From Epiperipatus broadwayi (lineage: Eukaryota > Onychophora > Udeonychophora > Euonychophora > Peripatidae): 64,000 bases of DNA. Under the pieces are notes generated by a model. It was not told the DNA's origin. It did no database searches and worked only from the letters and a program-made list of their open reading frames with translations. The DNA lies in the NCBI GenBank assembly GCA_028023455.1, contig JAQFVV010012400.1, positions 14,393,748-14,457,747 of the forward strand, in the 5' to 3' direction. Position 1 is the first letter of the stretch, and every line of letters starts with the position of its first letter. The position numbers were made by a program, and so were the translations under genes. Of this stretch, positions 35,513 through 47,096 are shown piece after piece.

Positions 35513-38500
35513 GAATATTATATCATTATACCATCTGTTATCTATTGATTATTGAAATTTACAATAGATGCTCTTGAAAATGTGAGAAACTTGTGTGGCA
35601 TTGTTTTGTTGTTAGTATAAACTATATTGTCCTTAATCCATGAATTGGTATATAAGACTAAAGCCTTATATAAGATGGGAATTTTTCATCATGTATATTA
35701 TTAGCTTTTTAGATTGACAGCCTATCAAAAACTTATCATTGGAATTCCCTAAGACATAACACTTTTCAGAAAAGAAGTATATTGTGGCATTTTCATTTTG
35801 GTTCATCATGCAAAATTTAATCCAATATTGAAAAATAATTAAGGAAAATTTTTGTTAGTGTATTAGTAGGTGCCAAATTATAGTAAACTTTTAATGCATG
35901 ACTAAGGTATACAGATGTTTTGATTTTTTTAGTATGTTAGATCAATAATTTGTTTAATGCATTTATGTAATTAAATTTAGATAAGTAGTTGGTATATTCA
36001 CATAAGAAATTTAACATTTTGATAAGTCGATTTTCAGCAAATGATGTACTGAGTAATAATAAATATCTCTTGTGTATGATTTTCCTATTGCATTTGTTTT
36101 ATTTGTATACAAGATTTAACCAAGGAACAAACTAGTTCAAAATATCCATGTCCACTACATTAACATTTCTTCTTATCTAGTTATTTAATATAGAAAATAG
36201 ATAACGGGAATTTTTATCTTCTTCTTAGATTTTTCTAGCATAATATTTCAAGAAATGCTATTAAGAAAGCTGAAAATTTGGATGATATCTTCAATCATAG
36301 TATCGATTGTTAAAAGATTGCTTTATTTGGCCGCTTGGATGAACCTGTTGTGGTTTAAAGTTCTCATTATATTTACCAGGTTGGAAACATTTTGAAAGAC
36401 AAAATTCAACATATTTGCAATTGATAGAATCTAACAATCAAGGTGCAAAAGAAAGTCCTTGGACAAACTTACTCATATCTGATAATCATAAAATTACTAT
36501 ATATGCTAAATAACAAAGTTATTAGATGAAATCCCTGAATTATTTCTTTTTTGATCTGATACAGTGTGAAACCCTCATATAATTTTTAAATATAATTTCC
36601 TGATCAGATAGTTAAATATAGTAGTTAAATATAGTTTTTGATATATATATTAACCTTTTTTAAAAAGATCTTTATTAAATACAATCCATTGATTAAATCA
36701 AAAGCAAATCTAAATTCAAAATTGACTACATAATAATCATTTAGTTTCATTTGGAACATAAATACATTCCTTTTTTTAAAAAAAAAAACTTGATTTTATT
36801 TCCATCACTAAATCATTAATAAATCCATTTCTTTTTTTCTTGATGTTTCAACCACTTTAAATAGCTATATCAAAGAACTACAGAATACATATAAAGCTAA
36901 AAGACAAATTAAGATACACATTCTCAATAATTAATAAATATATTAAACTTTACCTAAGTATATGTACATCTTCTGTTTAAGGATTACATTTTGACTTTAA
37001 TTGAAAAAACGGAATATATACATACATATTTAACATATTTTTTATCAGAAATATTAATTATTTTTGTCTTTTTAAAAAAACTTTTGAATTTCAAGCACAA
37101 CTGACAAAGTTGAAATTATCTCAAAAATGTTTATAATGCTTGTATAGGTTAGGAATGCGTGAAGAGGATAACTAGCAATGAAATGGACATATTCCATTGT
37201 TACAATAATAAACATGCCATTGAAGAACCTTAAAACAGAAATAGACAAAATTAATCATTTTTACCAGCCAATCATTAGACTAGAGATTATCTACTTAAAT
37301 TTTCATTACACCATTCTCATGCAAGGCAGGGTCTGTTTTCTGTTTGCCTTTAATACCTTGTGGTGGGGTGTAATCATAAACATATGACCAAAGATGTGAA
37401 AAAGATTATGATCCCCAAGATGCATATTTTGTGCTGAATCAGCACTTATTAATTGGTTCAGATCACAATCTCTTACACATATGTATCACTGTTCAGTATA
37501 TATAAATAGTAAATTGCTACAGATTAATTGATATGTCAAACTTATTGTCCTCTCAACATTGATACAAAACACCTCATGGAAGTATATTAATATCTTGAAA
37601 AATACTATTCACATCATCACCAGAAATTGACATTTAATTGATACCACTAATAATAAAGTGTTAAATACTAAAATTTTGATCTTATTCATAGGCTATACTC
37701 TGTTATAAATTAACTTTATATGTGAGTGGTATAACTTCTACCTCTAGCAAGATACCTTATTTTTTCTATAAAGTTGTTTAATAAAATGATTCAGTTGTTA
37801 TAAATAGTCATTCTCAATAGTTTTTTAAATAGTTTCCTAAAAAATAAATATCTCGTGATTCTTTTAGTTCACATTCAATCTGTATTAAATCTTTTATTGA
37901 CCTCTGGTTTTTATTCTATAACTAACATATGCAATCATTAAGTAATCTACACACATTGGATGTCAGCCCAAGTTGACTTTTTCAAGTTATCTCTGGCTAA
38001 TTACTCTCTTCTAACAGAAATTCAAACCAACTTGCATATTTAGCAATATAAGTCTGTGCTTCTACTTATGGGCTAACTGTGGTAACATTTGATTTTTTAG
38101 CTAAAAAAAAAAAAAAAGCTTATATTAAAACTAACTATCTCATGGCATGCCTTTTCTCATTTTAGTTTAACCTGTTTATGCAAAATAAAACATATAAGCA
38201 TTGAGTAATACAGTTCCTAGCAGTGGCTTCTGCTAGAATAAAGCAATTTTTGCGGAAACCAATTATAAGCTTTGCTATCTATTATCCTTTGCTTTCTATG
38301 CTGTTTATTGCAGTAGTAGAGTTAAAGACTTGAAAGCTAAAAATTCTTGGATCAAAGCTAAACTTTATAACTTTTATCTTTTATTCCATGATATTATGTA
38401 GTTGGTTATTTTTTTCTAGAATGAGTGACATAATTTTTTTCTAGAGGTGTACACAATACTTTTAAATAAACACAGAACATTTGAAAATTTTCATTTATTT

Positions 38501-38762
38501 TATTGCAGTCTTAAAAGTCATTGGAACATATAGTTGTCAGTATAAATTTGATATTTTATGCCAATTTGAGTTTGCTATGAAAGCAGTCATATATCAACAA
38601 TATCTATGTAGCCTATGCTTGCACATGGGATCACTAGTTTACATAATTCCCCATCCTAGTGGAGAAAAATCCCAATGTCATGACACAGACTTAATTTGTT
38701 TTGGTGTTCTTTACTTTTCTAATTTTTCAAGTTAATATTGTTGGCCAGTTTAAACTCTATAG
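35513..38762. other. Intronic DNA, no gene seen
   Basis: AT-rich with A and T homopolymers (for example 36774-36790, 38101-38117). Open frames near 37178 and 38481 show no domain, codon pattern or splice context suggesting a gene. Confidence 0.45.
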
Positions 38763-39062
38763 CAGGAGTCGCCAAACTTTTTTGATCATAGACCCCTATA
38801 TAATTTTTCGAAATCTGCATCAACCCTCAAAAAAGTAATTTTCAGTTAATTAAAATAAAACTATCTATTAGGTACTGTGTTTGTACATTTATTTTATGAT
38901 TTTAAACATTTATTAAAGTAATTTTACATTGTGTAACAATAGTTTTATGAAAAATTGTGTGATTTGCATATTAAGAATTGTTTTTCCTTTGACCCCCAAT
39001 CCACCCCTACTTTTATTAAATAGACCCCTGGTGATCTATATAGACCGCTTTGGTGACCTCTG
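38763..39062. mobile_element. hAT-type MITE with perfect 8-bp TSD
   Basis: 300 bp bounded by the exact direct repeat CTCTATAG (38755-38762 and 39063-39070). Ends are CAGGAGTCGCCAAACTTT and, inverted, CAGAGGTCACCAAAGCGG. hAT transposases make 8-bp duplications and recognise CAG-starting ends of this sort. The interior has no open frame. It inserted into the large intron about 1 kb before the last exon. Confidence 0.9.
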
Positions 39063-39070
39063 CTCTATAG

Positions 39071-39779
39071 AGATCCTATATTATTGTATTTCTATAATAT
39101 AATGTACTTAATTAAAAATATAACAGAATTTTGTTTAATAAATCAAATTTAAATATGCTTTTTTTTTTTGTAATAATTGCTAATCTTGGCTTAGAAGTTT
39201 CCTTCTTTGTTCCAACATAACTGAATAGATTAACTCAATGCATTAAATTGAAGGGGTGTTAGAATATATTTTATAAATCCAAAGAGTGCAATAGAAAAGG
39301 TTAAAAATCATTGATATAGATAAATTACTTTCAATTGAATAAGAGAAGAATGTGATTTGATTGAACTGCATAAAAATACTATTCTTAATTATGTAAGAGA
39401 GTTTGTTATATTTAAATGTGAGATACTAAAATAAATTGTTAAAGTAGTTTCAATATGTGGCAACTGCTATTGATGATGAAGAGTTGTCATTTGATGTAGT
39501 ACCTTATTTCTTAGTTCCCCCAACTAGCTTTAGGTAGACAATTTAACATATATCAAGTCTAGATAGTTTGACAGTGAAAACCTGAAGCATTTGCTCATGC
39601 TAATTTATAATACAGCTGTTTAACTTTTATTGAATTTGAAACAGTTTGAAAATCGCATGAATTAACATCTAAAAGTGTTTGACATTTCTTATACATATAT
39701 ATATTGACTTGTATTTAATAGTTAATTTTTTAAGTTCATTATTAAGTAGTTTCACTTAATTGATGTATATACTGTACAA
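39071..39779. other. Intronic DNA, no feature seen
   Basis: AT-rich; nothing recognisable. Confidence 0.5.
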
Positions 39780-39855
39780 TGTATGTTGAATTAAATATTT
39801 TCATGGATTATTTTAATAAAGAGTAGAAATAAAGATATTATATCTATGTAAACAG
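39780..39855 (+). repeat. Dispersed repeat, copy b
   Basis: Same family as 13660-13737, with a few substitutions and a small deletion. It lies about 170 bp before the terminal exon. Confidence 0.6.
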
Positions 39856-40027
39856 TATATATACATATATTATTTTCCTCAATAAGAAATCAGTAGTACT
39901 TGGTAAAACCTTTTTACTTCACTTGCCTTAGTAGTTATATTGTAATAATACTGAATGCATGTTTGTATCTATAATTATGATTTATGTTACTAAAGTAATA
40001 ACACGTTTTTTTTTTTAAAAAAAACAG

Positions 40028-40122
40028 GTTATCCTCCTCCACCATCTTATCCCCAGTCAGGTTATCCTCAACAAAATCATCCATACCCTGGAGCTGGACA
40101 GCAGTATCCGCAGTGGCGCTAA
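40028..40122 (+). CDS. Terminal coding exon of the Pro/Tyr-rich protein
   Basis: The acceptor is a T-tract followed by A-run and CAG at 40025-40027. Joined to 15982 in phase 1 it gives Ser, then YPPPPSYPQSGYPQQNHPYP and a C-terminus QQYPQWR before TAA at 40120-40122. Composition continues that of the exon at 15830 (Pro, Tyr, Gln, Gly), which supports the join. The exon contributes 30 codons plus the stop. No known C-terminal sorting motif is evident. A minus-strand frame across this exon is a shadow. Gene identity unknown. Confidence 0.85.
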
Positions 40123-41080
40123 TGATCCATTTACTTTTTCTCTTTTTTGGTTTATAATAAATGTATCCTATCATTTTTTGAAGGAATGCTTTTTGTTTGA
40201 CCCTTTAAAATATTTTAATTAATTAATTTGTAATAAATATTTTCTGTTTTTTTTTTCTTTTAGGGACTGAAAATGTATATTTTATTATATATACTGGATT
40301 ATATATATATTATTTAAATTTATACCGCCTTATAAATACGAGCTATTGGATTTTTAATTTAAATACCGTACAATAATGCTAATCTATTTTTATTTCATCC
40401 TTATTAGGAAAAAGGCATATTTATAATTTATGTACAAACTTCTTTTATACACGTTTTTCCTCTTATAATTGAATATATATATACATTTGCATGCATAAAT
40501 GAATCTTTTAAAAGACTAAAAAAAAATATTTTTATAGCATTATTTACATAAAAAAAAATTATTTCTCACATATCTTGATATTATTAAAAAAAATTTCTTA
40601 ATGTTTTTGTTGTTGATGATGATGATGATGTCAGGTTAATATGTGTGACCTGCCGTTTTGTGACAACAAATTGAGTATTTAAGATATAACACAAAAAGAA
40701 TCAGCTACTATGCCCCCTTCCCAAACTTCCTTGTTAAATAATTTATTATTATTCAAACATGTTTTTATTAGTAATTCCTTAGCATTTAAAAAGTATAATT
40801 TATTTTAGCCATAATAATTTACCATGAGGTTACATATTCAAGTTAACTAACTGAATGATGGAAGTTTGGAAAATAAGCAATTTGTTATTGATGTCTTTTC
40901 TTGAAGTAAATGAGGACTGCTGTATAATTCACTTTTTATTTTTTCGATATTAGTGAAAATTAATGCCTACTTTTTGTAAATGTTTATTTTCAAAATGAAA
41001 GTTAATAGAATCAAGGAGTGACAGTTTACAATGTAAATTGATATTTTATGATAATTAATAAAGCATTTCATATAAAAGCT
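40123..41080 (+). other. Probable 3' UTR with candidate poly(A) signals
   Basis: Follows the TAA. AATAAA hexamers lie at 40156-40161, 40232-40237 (followed by a T-rich stretch) and 41057-41062 (followed by a TGGTTGTTG GT-rich element at about 41083-41092). The last has the best downstream context. A GAT microsatellite lies near 40614-40630. The AT-rich genome gives many chance hexamers, so the true end is uncertain. Confidence 0.5.
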
Positions 41081-42152
41081 CACCTGGTTGTTGTTTTTTG
41101 CATTTAACTCTTTAGTTCATTAATATATAAAACAGACCTTTTAATAAATAGTCCACTGCAGAGTAAAGGCTTTTTTAACAGTTTCTCTCAGAAAAATAAT
41201 TAAGAAAACAAGTTCATTAGACTTACCAGTTGTCTAGTAGTGAAGCTTTGAATGATTTTTCAGCCTTATTTATTCCGTAATTAACCAATAGCTAGAGACC
41301 TTTTTTACTACCAAGTTTTATATTAACTGTGTTGTTGACCTGTAATTAATAACCTTAGATTGTAAAAGCTCTATCTCATTCTTTATCTAATTCAGAATTC
41401 ACAAACATTAGATGCTTTAAAATATTTTAGATATGCAGTGCCTGAGAGAAACATGAAATAAAGAATTACAAAGATTAAATATAACAATGGGTTAAGATCT
41501 TAAGAAAACACTAGCCTGAGTATTATATGGATAATAATATTGAAATAGATTGAGATAGCTTGGAAAATTGTAGTTGAAAAAAATCCAAAAATCTGTAACA
41601 CTATGGGAATAAGTATGGGAATGGCAGAAGTTGGAACTGTATGAAGACAAACTGTTGCAAGCATATGCTTCTCGTAATGATTTCTTTCCATCAAATTTAA
41701 GCATTGTCATTTATTTCCACTTTAGTAAAAACATCTACCCTTTATTCTTAGGCTTTTATTTTTAACTTGTATTCTACACCATCGGCACAGTTATGCAACA
41801 ACACCACAACCGTTTCCTATATTTAGTAGGAAATCATTCTACAAAGAATCTGGCAAGTATACCTTTACATAAAAAAAGAATACCCGTGGCAACCAATAGA
41901 TTCTTGGAGGTAATTCTTCAATGGGCTTTTATTTTTATCATTGAAAAACTTCAATTGTGAAAAACAGAAAATAATAAAATGAGGCATAATTACATAGCAA
42001 TTCATATATAATGTATGTTAAGTTCTGTACTAATCAATGTATTCCATGGCTTTCTCCATTTGCATTAGTATTAGGGGCACTAATTTATAAATTTACTTGA
42101 AAGCCATTGAAGCTTGTGAAATGATGGTCACTAGATGGTGATGTCATATTCA
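41081..42152. other. Downstream DNA, no gene seen
   Basis: AT-rich. Overlapping minus-strand frames near 41492-41710 have no recognisable domain. Confidence 0.4.
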
Positions 42153-42203
42153 CTTCTCCAGACTGGGAACAGTTTCCTGCAATTGCCCTTCATCAGTGAG
42201 AAA
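42153..42203 (-). ncRNA. Hammerhead-like ribozyme with longer stem III
   Basis: Minus strand: TTTCTCA, core CTGATGA (42190-42196, intact), stem II region, GAAAC, then a 4-bp stem III ACTG/CAGT with loop TTCC, cleavage triplet GTC, and TGGAGAAG. TTCTCA pairs with TGGAGAA with one bulged G to give stem I. Both core boxes are intact. The weak point is stem II, where only GC-AATT-GC pairs and the segments next to the core do not. It may be decayed, or stem II may be shorter than usual. It differs from the 21 kb and 46 kb copies in stem III. Confidence 0.55.
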
Positions 42204-42651
42204 CAGAATTTTACTGATACATCTAAAAGCCATATTACCAAATTAATAATTTGAGATTCAAACATATTATGTTTAAATCCTTTAAATATCATTTAGATTT
42301 ACACAAGTATATTTAATTATATAGATTACACATATAAAATAAAGCAAATTTTTAGAATTCTAGAATTAATAAATCAATTTTTTTTTTTTTACTACATATG
42401 ATTTAAATCACAGAGAAGATTTAGGCTACTTTTTTTGATTTTATTGGTAGGGCAATTGTAGAGTCATGTCTCTAGCTGTACATGAAGTATTTTCCAAATA
42501 AAGAATATATATACTGAATATTCTTAAACTTAATTGAATATTACCATCTACTTCCAAGATAAGATTTTTTTTTAACCATACAAGAAAATGGTTGTTTTAA
42601 ATAATAATTTAAAGAGTTTTGTTTGTTTGTTTTCATGGTACTCATCTTTTA

Positions 42652-43659
42652 GCTAAAGATGCCGCTCTATGGTGCGGTTTTCGCGCCAAAACACATAAAA
42701 ATGCTGTTTCTGTGGCCGACACGTTCGAACTCGCGTTTTCTATAATACAACTTTTTTGTTGTGCTACAGAATGCAGGCCGCTATGTCACGTCACAGTACA
42801 GCATGTATGTCGCATAGCAGCAAATACATTTTCTGAATTCGCACAATTTATAAAATAATTACGGCTTGATGAGAGAGTTTGTATTTTAATTGTATTGAAA
42901 TGTTGTTTTCATTGGATTTTTTTTAATTTTAAACTATTGAAATGTTCAGATTTTTTAAAGCAATAATTATAAGACTTTTTACAACGTACTGTATTGAACT
43001 TTTATTTGGGAAAATGTTAAATATCTATGTTTTTATTGAGTTGCAATTAGGTAACGTGTCAAGTAATGTACTGTTAGTAACATTCCAAAGCAAATATTAT
43101 AAACATGTTTAATAAGTAAAGAAGACATTTGTATGTGTTTGTTGTTGTTTAAAAAAGTTTGAGTTTCTTTCTTTTGTCCGAGTATGGTTACGATTTTGAA
43201 TTTTTTTATTTTAGCATTACAAACAACAGAACACTAACCCTAAATCTAACTATAACAACTTTTACTTTTATTACGATTATTATTTTTTAATTAAACAACA
43301 ACAAAAAAAGTCGTAACACAAGTAAAAAAATATCCGATAGAAAATTGATAAAAAAAAAAAGCCATAACACAAGTAAAAAAAATATCCGATAGAAAATTGA
43401 TAAAAAAAGGCCTTAACACAATTTAAAAAGTATACGATATAAAAAACACGAATCAAATTGTAATTTGTTGCTTTTATTTATTATTATCATTTAAATTGTA
43501 TACATTAATAAAAAATAATATTTAAAAAAGACGATTTTGTTTTGTTTTTATTTTCGCATTACAAAAAAGCACAGAAAAATTATTAAAATCAACGGCCCGT
43601 GAATGTTCATATTTTATAGTTTTAGCGTGAAAATGGCGCCATCCAACGGCATCTTTAGC
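42652..43659. mobile_element. 1-kb inverted-repeat DNA transposon (non-autonomous)
   Basis: Ends GCTAAAGATGCCGCTCTATG and, inverted, GCTAAAGATGCCGTTGGATG, with similarity continuing for about 45 bp. TA lies at both edges (42650-42651, 43660-43661), suggesting a TA target. CG-rich ends contrast with the AT-rich surroundings. The interior carries three tandem units of about 50 bp near 43310-43445 and a CTAACCCTAAATCTAAC stretch. The open frame at 42619-42858 covers the left terminal repeat and has no transposase features. Superfamily not settled. Confidence 0.75.
43310..43445 (+). repeat. Tandem repeat, three units of about 50 bp
   Basis: Units begin near 43310, 43361 and 43409 and share TAACACAAGTAAAAAA, TATCCGATAGAAAATTGATA; the third is more diverged. 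It lies inside the transposon at 42652-43659. Confidence 0.75.
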
Positions 43660-43661
43660 TA

Positions 43662-45489
43662 TAAGACAAGCACCGTTTTCATTAATAATTTAATTCCTGT
43701 AAAAAAAAATTAACCTTCTTAACTTTGTTGCTTCACCAGCAATGGCATTTCTATGCATTTGAAAGAAGAAGAAAAATGTGAATTACAATGAAAGTATTAG
43801 TAATGCAGATTTGATTGAAACTTAATCAAATTGTCAGTTTGCAATAATTATTTTTTTTGTAGGCTGCTGTATAAAGTTCCTGTGTTAGCTAGTTCTGAGT
43901 CATGCTAAATATGATTATACAAATGATATAATTACAAAAAAATATTTTTACTATACCTAAATGATGTAATTCTTTATCATTTATGATCCCAAACTTTGTA
44001 TTGCTTATTCATAATACTGTATAATCTACCTTCACATATGGGGCAGAATAACAGGAGTAGCTATGGTACTATAGTGAAAAATCACTTGTATATTACATAG
44101 AAGAAAGCTTTAAATTCTTTGCAATCAGTGGAAGATATGAACTTTGCAATCCTAGCGTCTCTTAGATCAACTTTTGGCTAAATAGGCTGTTTAAATTATT
44201 GCCTGGAAATAAATGGCAGGGGTGAATGTTCAAATGAAATGACTTTATGAAAAATATAGTTATACAAATCATAATAATTCTTATCATTATGTACAACAGT
44301 TATTAGATCTGGTTTTGTAGATTAATTTCTTATGGAAATTTCCAGACTTATTTCAGTGGTTGAAAAAGCATAATGGTGCTTTGTTTATCCATTTAAGATA
44401 TTTTTTGGCATTCATTGTTTAGTGATCTCAATACTTCTGCATCGACTAATTAATATCCAGAAAAATGATAGCTCATTTTATCCAATTTGAAGTACATGAT
44501 GAGTCACACCTTAGAACATCCTCCACCCAATTTCTCTCACTGTTTTTTCTATAATCTATTATAATGATATTCATTTTTTAAAGCACATTAAATTTTGAAT
44601 ATTTTTATTTCTATTTATTCTCCCATTGTCAGCTTTGAAACATTAAACAGAAATTTTGAACACTGACATTTTAGCTAATGAAACACAATTTTTTTTCTTT
44701 CTCAGACAGGTATGACATTTCATCTCACAAGTTTATGAACCTTAGATCAATTTTCTGTCAGATGCTACTTACCATCTTTTAAACTATCCGTAAAAGGAAA
44801 GATGCTCATTTGAATATGTGTTTTCATTTTTGTTCTATGTGATGTCAAAGCTATACTGATAATATGACCAGTTACTGTTTATGCTATAGTATAGCATTAT
44901 GTTGTTACATAATTATGATTGTGTTTGTAATCTGCTACATTTTATTCTTTTAATTTAGCTTGATAGGAACTATACAGTTAAATCTAAACATTCTTCAATA
45001 GTAAAAGCAAAAGAAAGAGAGGTATTATTATCAGTTATTTATAGAATCTGATCATTTTTATTTTGCATATATGAATCTATAAAATTGTATATATATATAT
45101 GATAAAAAAAGGTCTTTGTACTTGTAATAAACAACTTTTTTTGTTTAAAGTCATAACCTATATGCTAGCAATATCAACAAGAAAATGGTAGGAAACCCAT
45201 AATATAAATGTTAGATTTATATTACTCTCTAAGCAAATTTTGTAAAGATATACATACTATTTTATATTAATGAACAACCTTTATATAAACTCATAATCCA
45301 CACATTCACCATATCAATAAGAAAGATAGAAAAGCAATTAATATAATTAGATTGGGACATTGCTGAAATAAAATTCATTATATCTATTATAAAGAAAAAA
45401 AGATGTTAACTGTAAAAATATTCAAACATTTAATACAGAAAAGGTAGACATGTTTCTAAACTTTAGCTTTTATTCATGCTCATATATCA
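43662..45489. other. No gene seen
   Basis: AT-rich sequence. Nothing recognisable before the RTE element begins. Confidence 0.4.
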
Positions 45490-46581
45490 TAATCATAGTT
45501 CTTAAGAGTGGCAAGATTAGTTATTCAACTTAACAGCAGATACCAAATGCAGATAATTCCGATTTATGCCCCAACAAGTTCTCATAGTGATGAAATAGAT
45601 TTTTATATGGATGTACAAAAGGCTTTTGATCAGACTAAACAACATTTTAAAATTGTTATGGAAGATTTGATGCTAGAAATGATAAACAAATAAAACTGTT
45701 TTAGGTAAATTTGGTTATGGTAATAGAAATGAGAAGACGTAGACTTGTGGAGTTTGCAGAAAAAGAAAAACTTTATGATTTTTTTTTTTTTCTTTTGAGA
45801 AAAATATTAAAAGGAAATGGACATGGAAGCATGCAAATGGAAGTGCAACAGAATTGGATTATATTTTGACTAACAGAAAATATATATTTCAAGATTGTAA
45901 TATCCTTAATAAATTTAACATAGGAAGTGATCATTGATTGGTAATGCAAAACTAGAGAGACAAAAATTATTTTAAAAAACCATATTTACATTGATATTCT
46001 TAATCTTCAGAAACATTCTAATGAATTTAAATTAGAATTTGCAAATCATTTTCATGCATTAGTAGATTTTGAACATGATTCAGATTTGCATGAAATTAAT
46101 AGGAAAATAACTGATACACTTTTTAAAACAAAAATAGCTGATAGAAAAAAACAGCAATTGACCAAAAAATTTCTATTGAGATGAGAATTTATAAAGAAAA
46201 AGAATATGAAAATATATAAAAATGATTTAAGAAGGATTGAACATCCACTTTTGTAAAATGGTGCAAATAAGAATTGATATAAGAAAGTATAATTTTGAAC
46301 TAGTAAGGAAAGTTGTAGAAGTGAATAAAAGTCTCAAGATTGTAAAACAACATTTTGGTATTGGTAGAAAACATCTGCAATAAGAAAAAAAGATAGCACT
46401 ATTACTAAAAAAGGGATGACATCATGAAATGGGTAGAAGAGTTCTATCAAAAATTATAATATAGTAATAAAGAACAAGTACCTCCTACACCTACTATATC
46501 TTCTGAATTGCCCAGGATTTTAAATGAAGAAGTGATAAATGCATCACATGATCACCTAAGATCTAGATGCAGTGCTCTCAG

Positions 46582-46640
46582 ATCCAAAGCTTCTCACTGA
46601 CGAAGGCCACAAGCCAGAAACTAGTCTGGGGATATTGGAT
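46582..46640 (+). ncRNA. Type I hammerhead ribozyme, intact core
   Basis: Fold: outer stem I ATCCAA (46582-46587) with TTGGAT (46635-46640); internal loop AGC / TA; inner stem I TTCTCA (46591-46596) with TGGGGA (46627-46632, two G-T pairs); core CTGACGA (46597-46603). Stem II is GGC (46605-46607) with GCC (46613-46615) and loop CACAA. An A-A opposition sits between stem II and the core. GAAA follows at 46617-46620, then a 2-bp stem III AC/GT with a 2-nt loop. Cleavage is predicted after C46626. A stem III this short is known from newt satellite and other animal hammerheads, which cleave best as dimers. The paired internal loop and stem-II loop could make the usual tertiary contact. Confidence 0.85.
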
Positions 46641-46821
46641 GAGTAGGCATTAGATAGGGATTTTATGCACAAGCCTTCTGGCATCCATTGATTACTCTGT
46701 TTAGCACAGGTGGCAATACTGTATGGAGAGTTTTGCTCTGTTTATCAACAATTAATGTGCTAGTATAGGAAATGTGATCATGTGATGCTTAATGGTTTAA
46801 CACCAATCCTGCCTAATAGGA

Positions 46822-46895
46822 TAGTTGTGGCTATGGTTGAAAGAGAGCCAAGGACACCAAAATATATGGGTGCTGAACTGAGTTCAAACCCATAT
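46822..46895 (+). promoter_or_regulatory. Possible tRNA-like Pol III promoter in the retrozyme spacer
   Basis: A box-A-like GTGGCTATGGTTGAAAGAG at about 46826 and a box-B-like GAGTTCAAACCC at about 46880-46891 lie about 53 bp apart, within the range used by Pol III. If real, it would transcribe into the downstream hammerhead. Neither box is a perfect consensus. Confidence 0.4.
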
Positions 46896-47037
46896 GACTA
46901 TATAAGCTATTGAGCTTAGATTGAGAATATTTTTTGTGTTTTCAATTTCATTCTCATAGTTTTGTAGTTAAGTAGAGATAAAAGGTGGTTGCTAGAGGGT
47001 TGCATTAGATCCTAAGATCTAGATGCAGTGCTCTCAG

Positions 47038-47096
47038 ATCCAAAGCTCCTCAATGACGAAGGCCACAAGTCAGAAACTAGTCTGGGGATATTGGAT
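47038..47096 (+). ncRNA. Type I hammerhead ribozyme, second copy, core mutated
   Basis: Same fold as the copy 456 bp upstream. The first core box reads ATGACGA: C3 is A. Stem II is GGC/GTC (one G-T pair) and stem I has TCCTCA for TTCTCA. The GAAAC-TA-GTC part is intact. Likely weak or inactive. Confidence 0.75.

Larger units (their letters stand above)
15983..40027 (+). other. Intron of about 24 kb, phase 1
   Basis: It starts with GTATGT and ends with a long T-tract, an A-run and CAG. The last base of the upstream exon plus the first two of the next make one codon, AGT. It is filled with transposon remains listed separately. I see no further exon of this gene inside it, though a short one could be missed by eye. 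Confidence 0.75.

Noticed and set aside
42619-42858. 79-codon open frame with Cys/His content
   Set aside because: It overlaps the transposon's terminal inverted repeat and is not conserved in pattern with any domain; CG-rich repeat DNA explains it.
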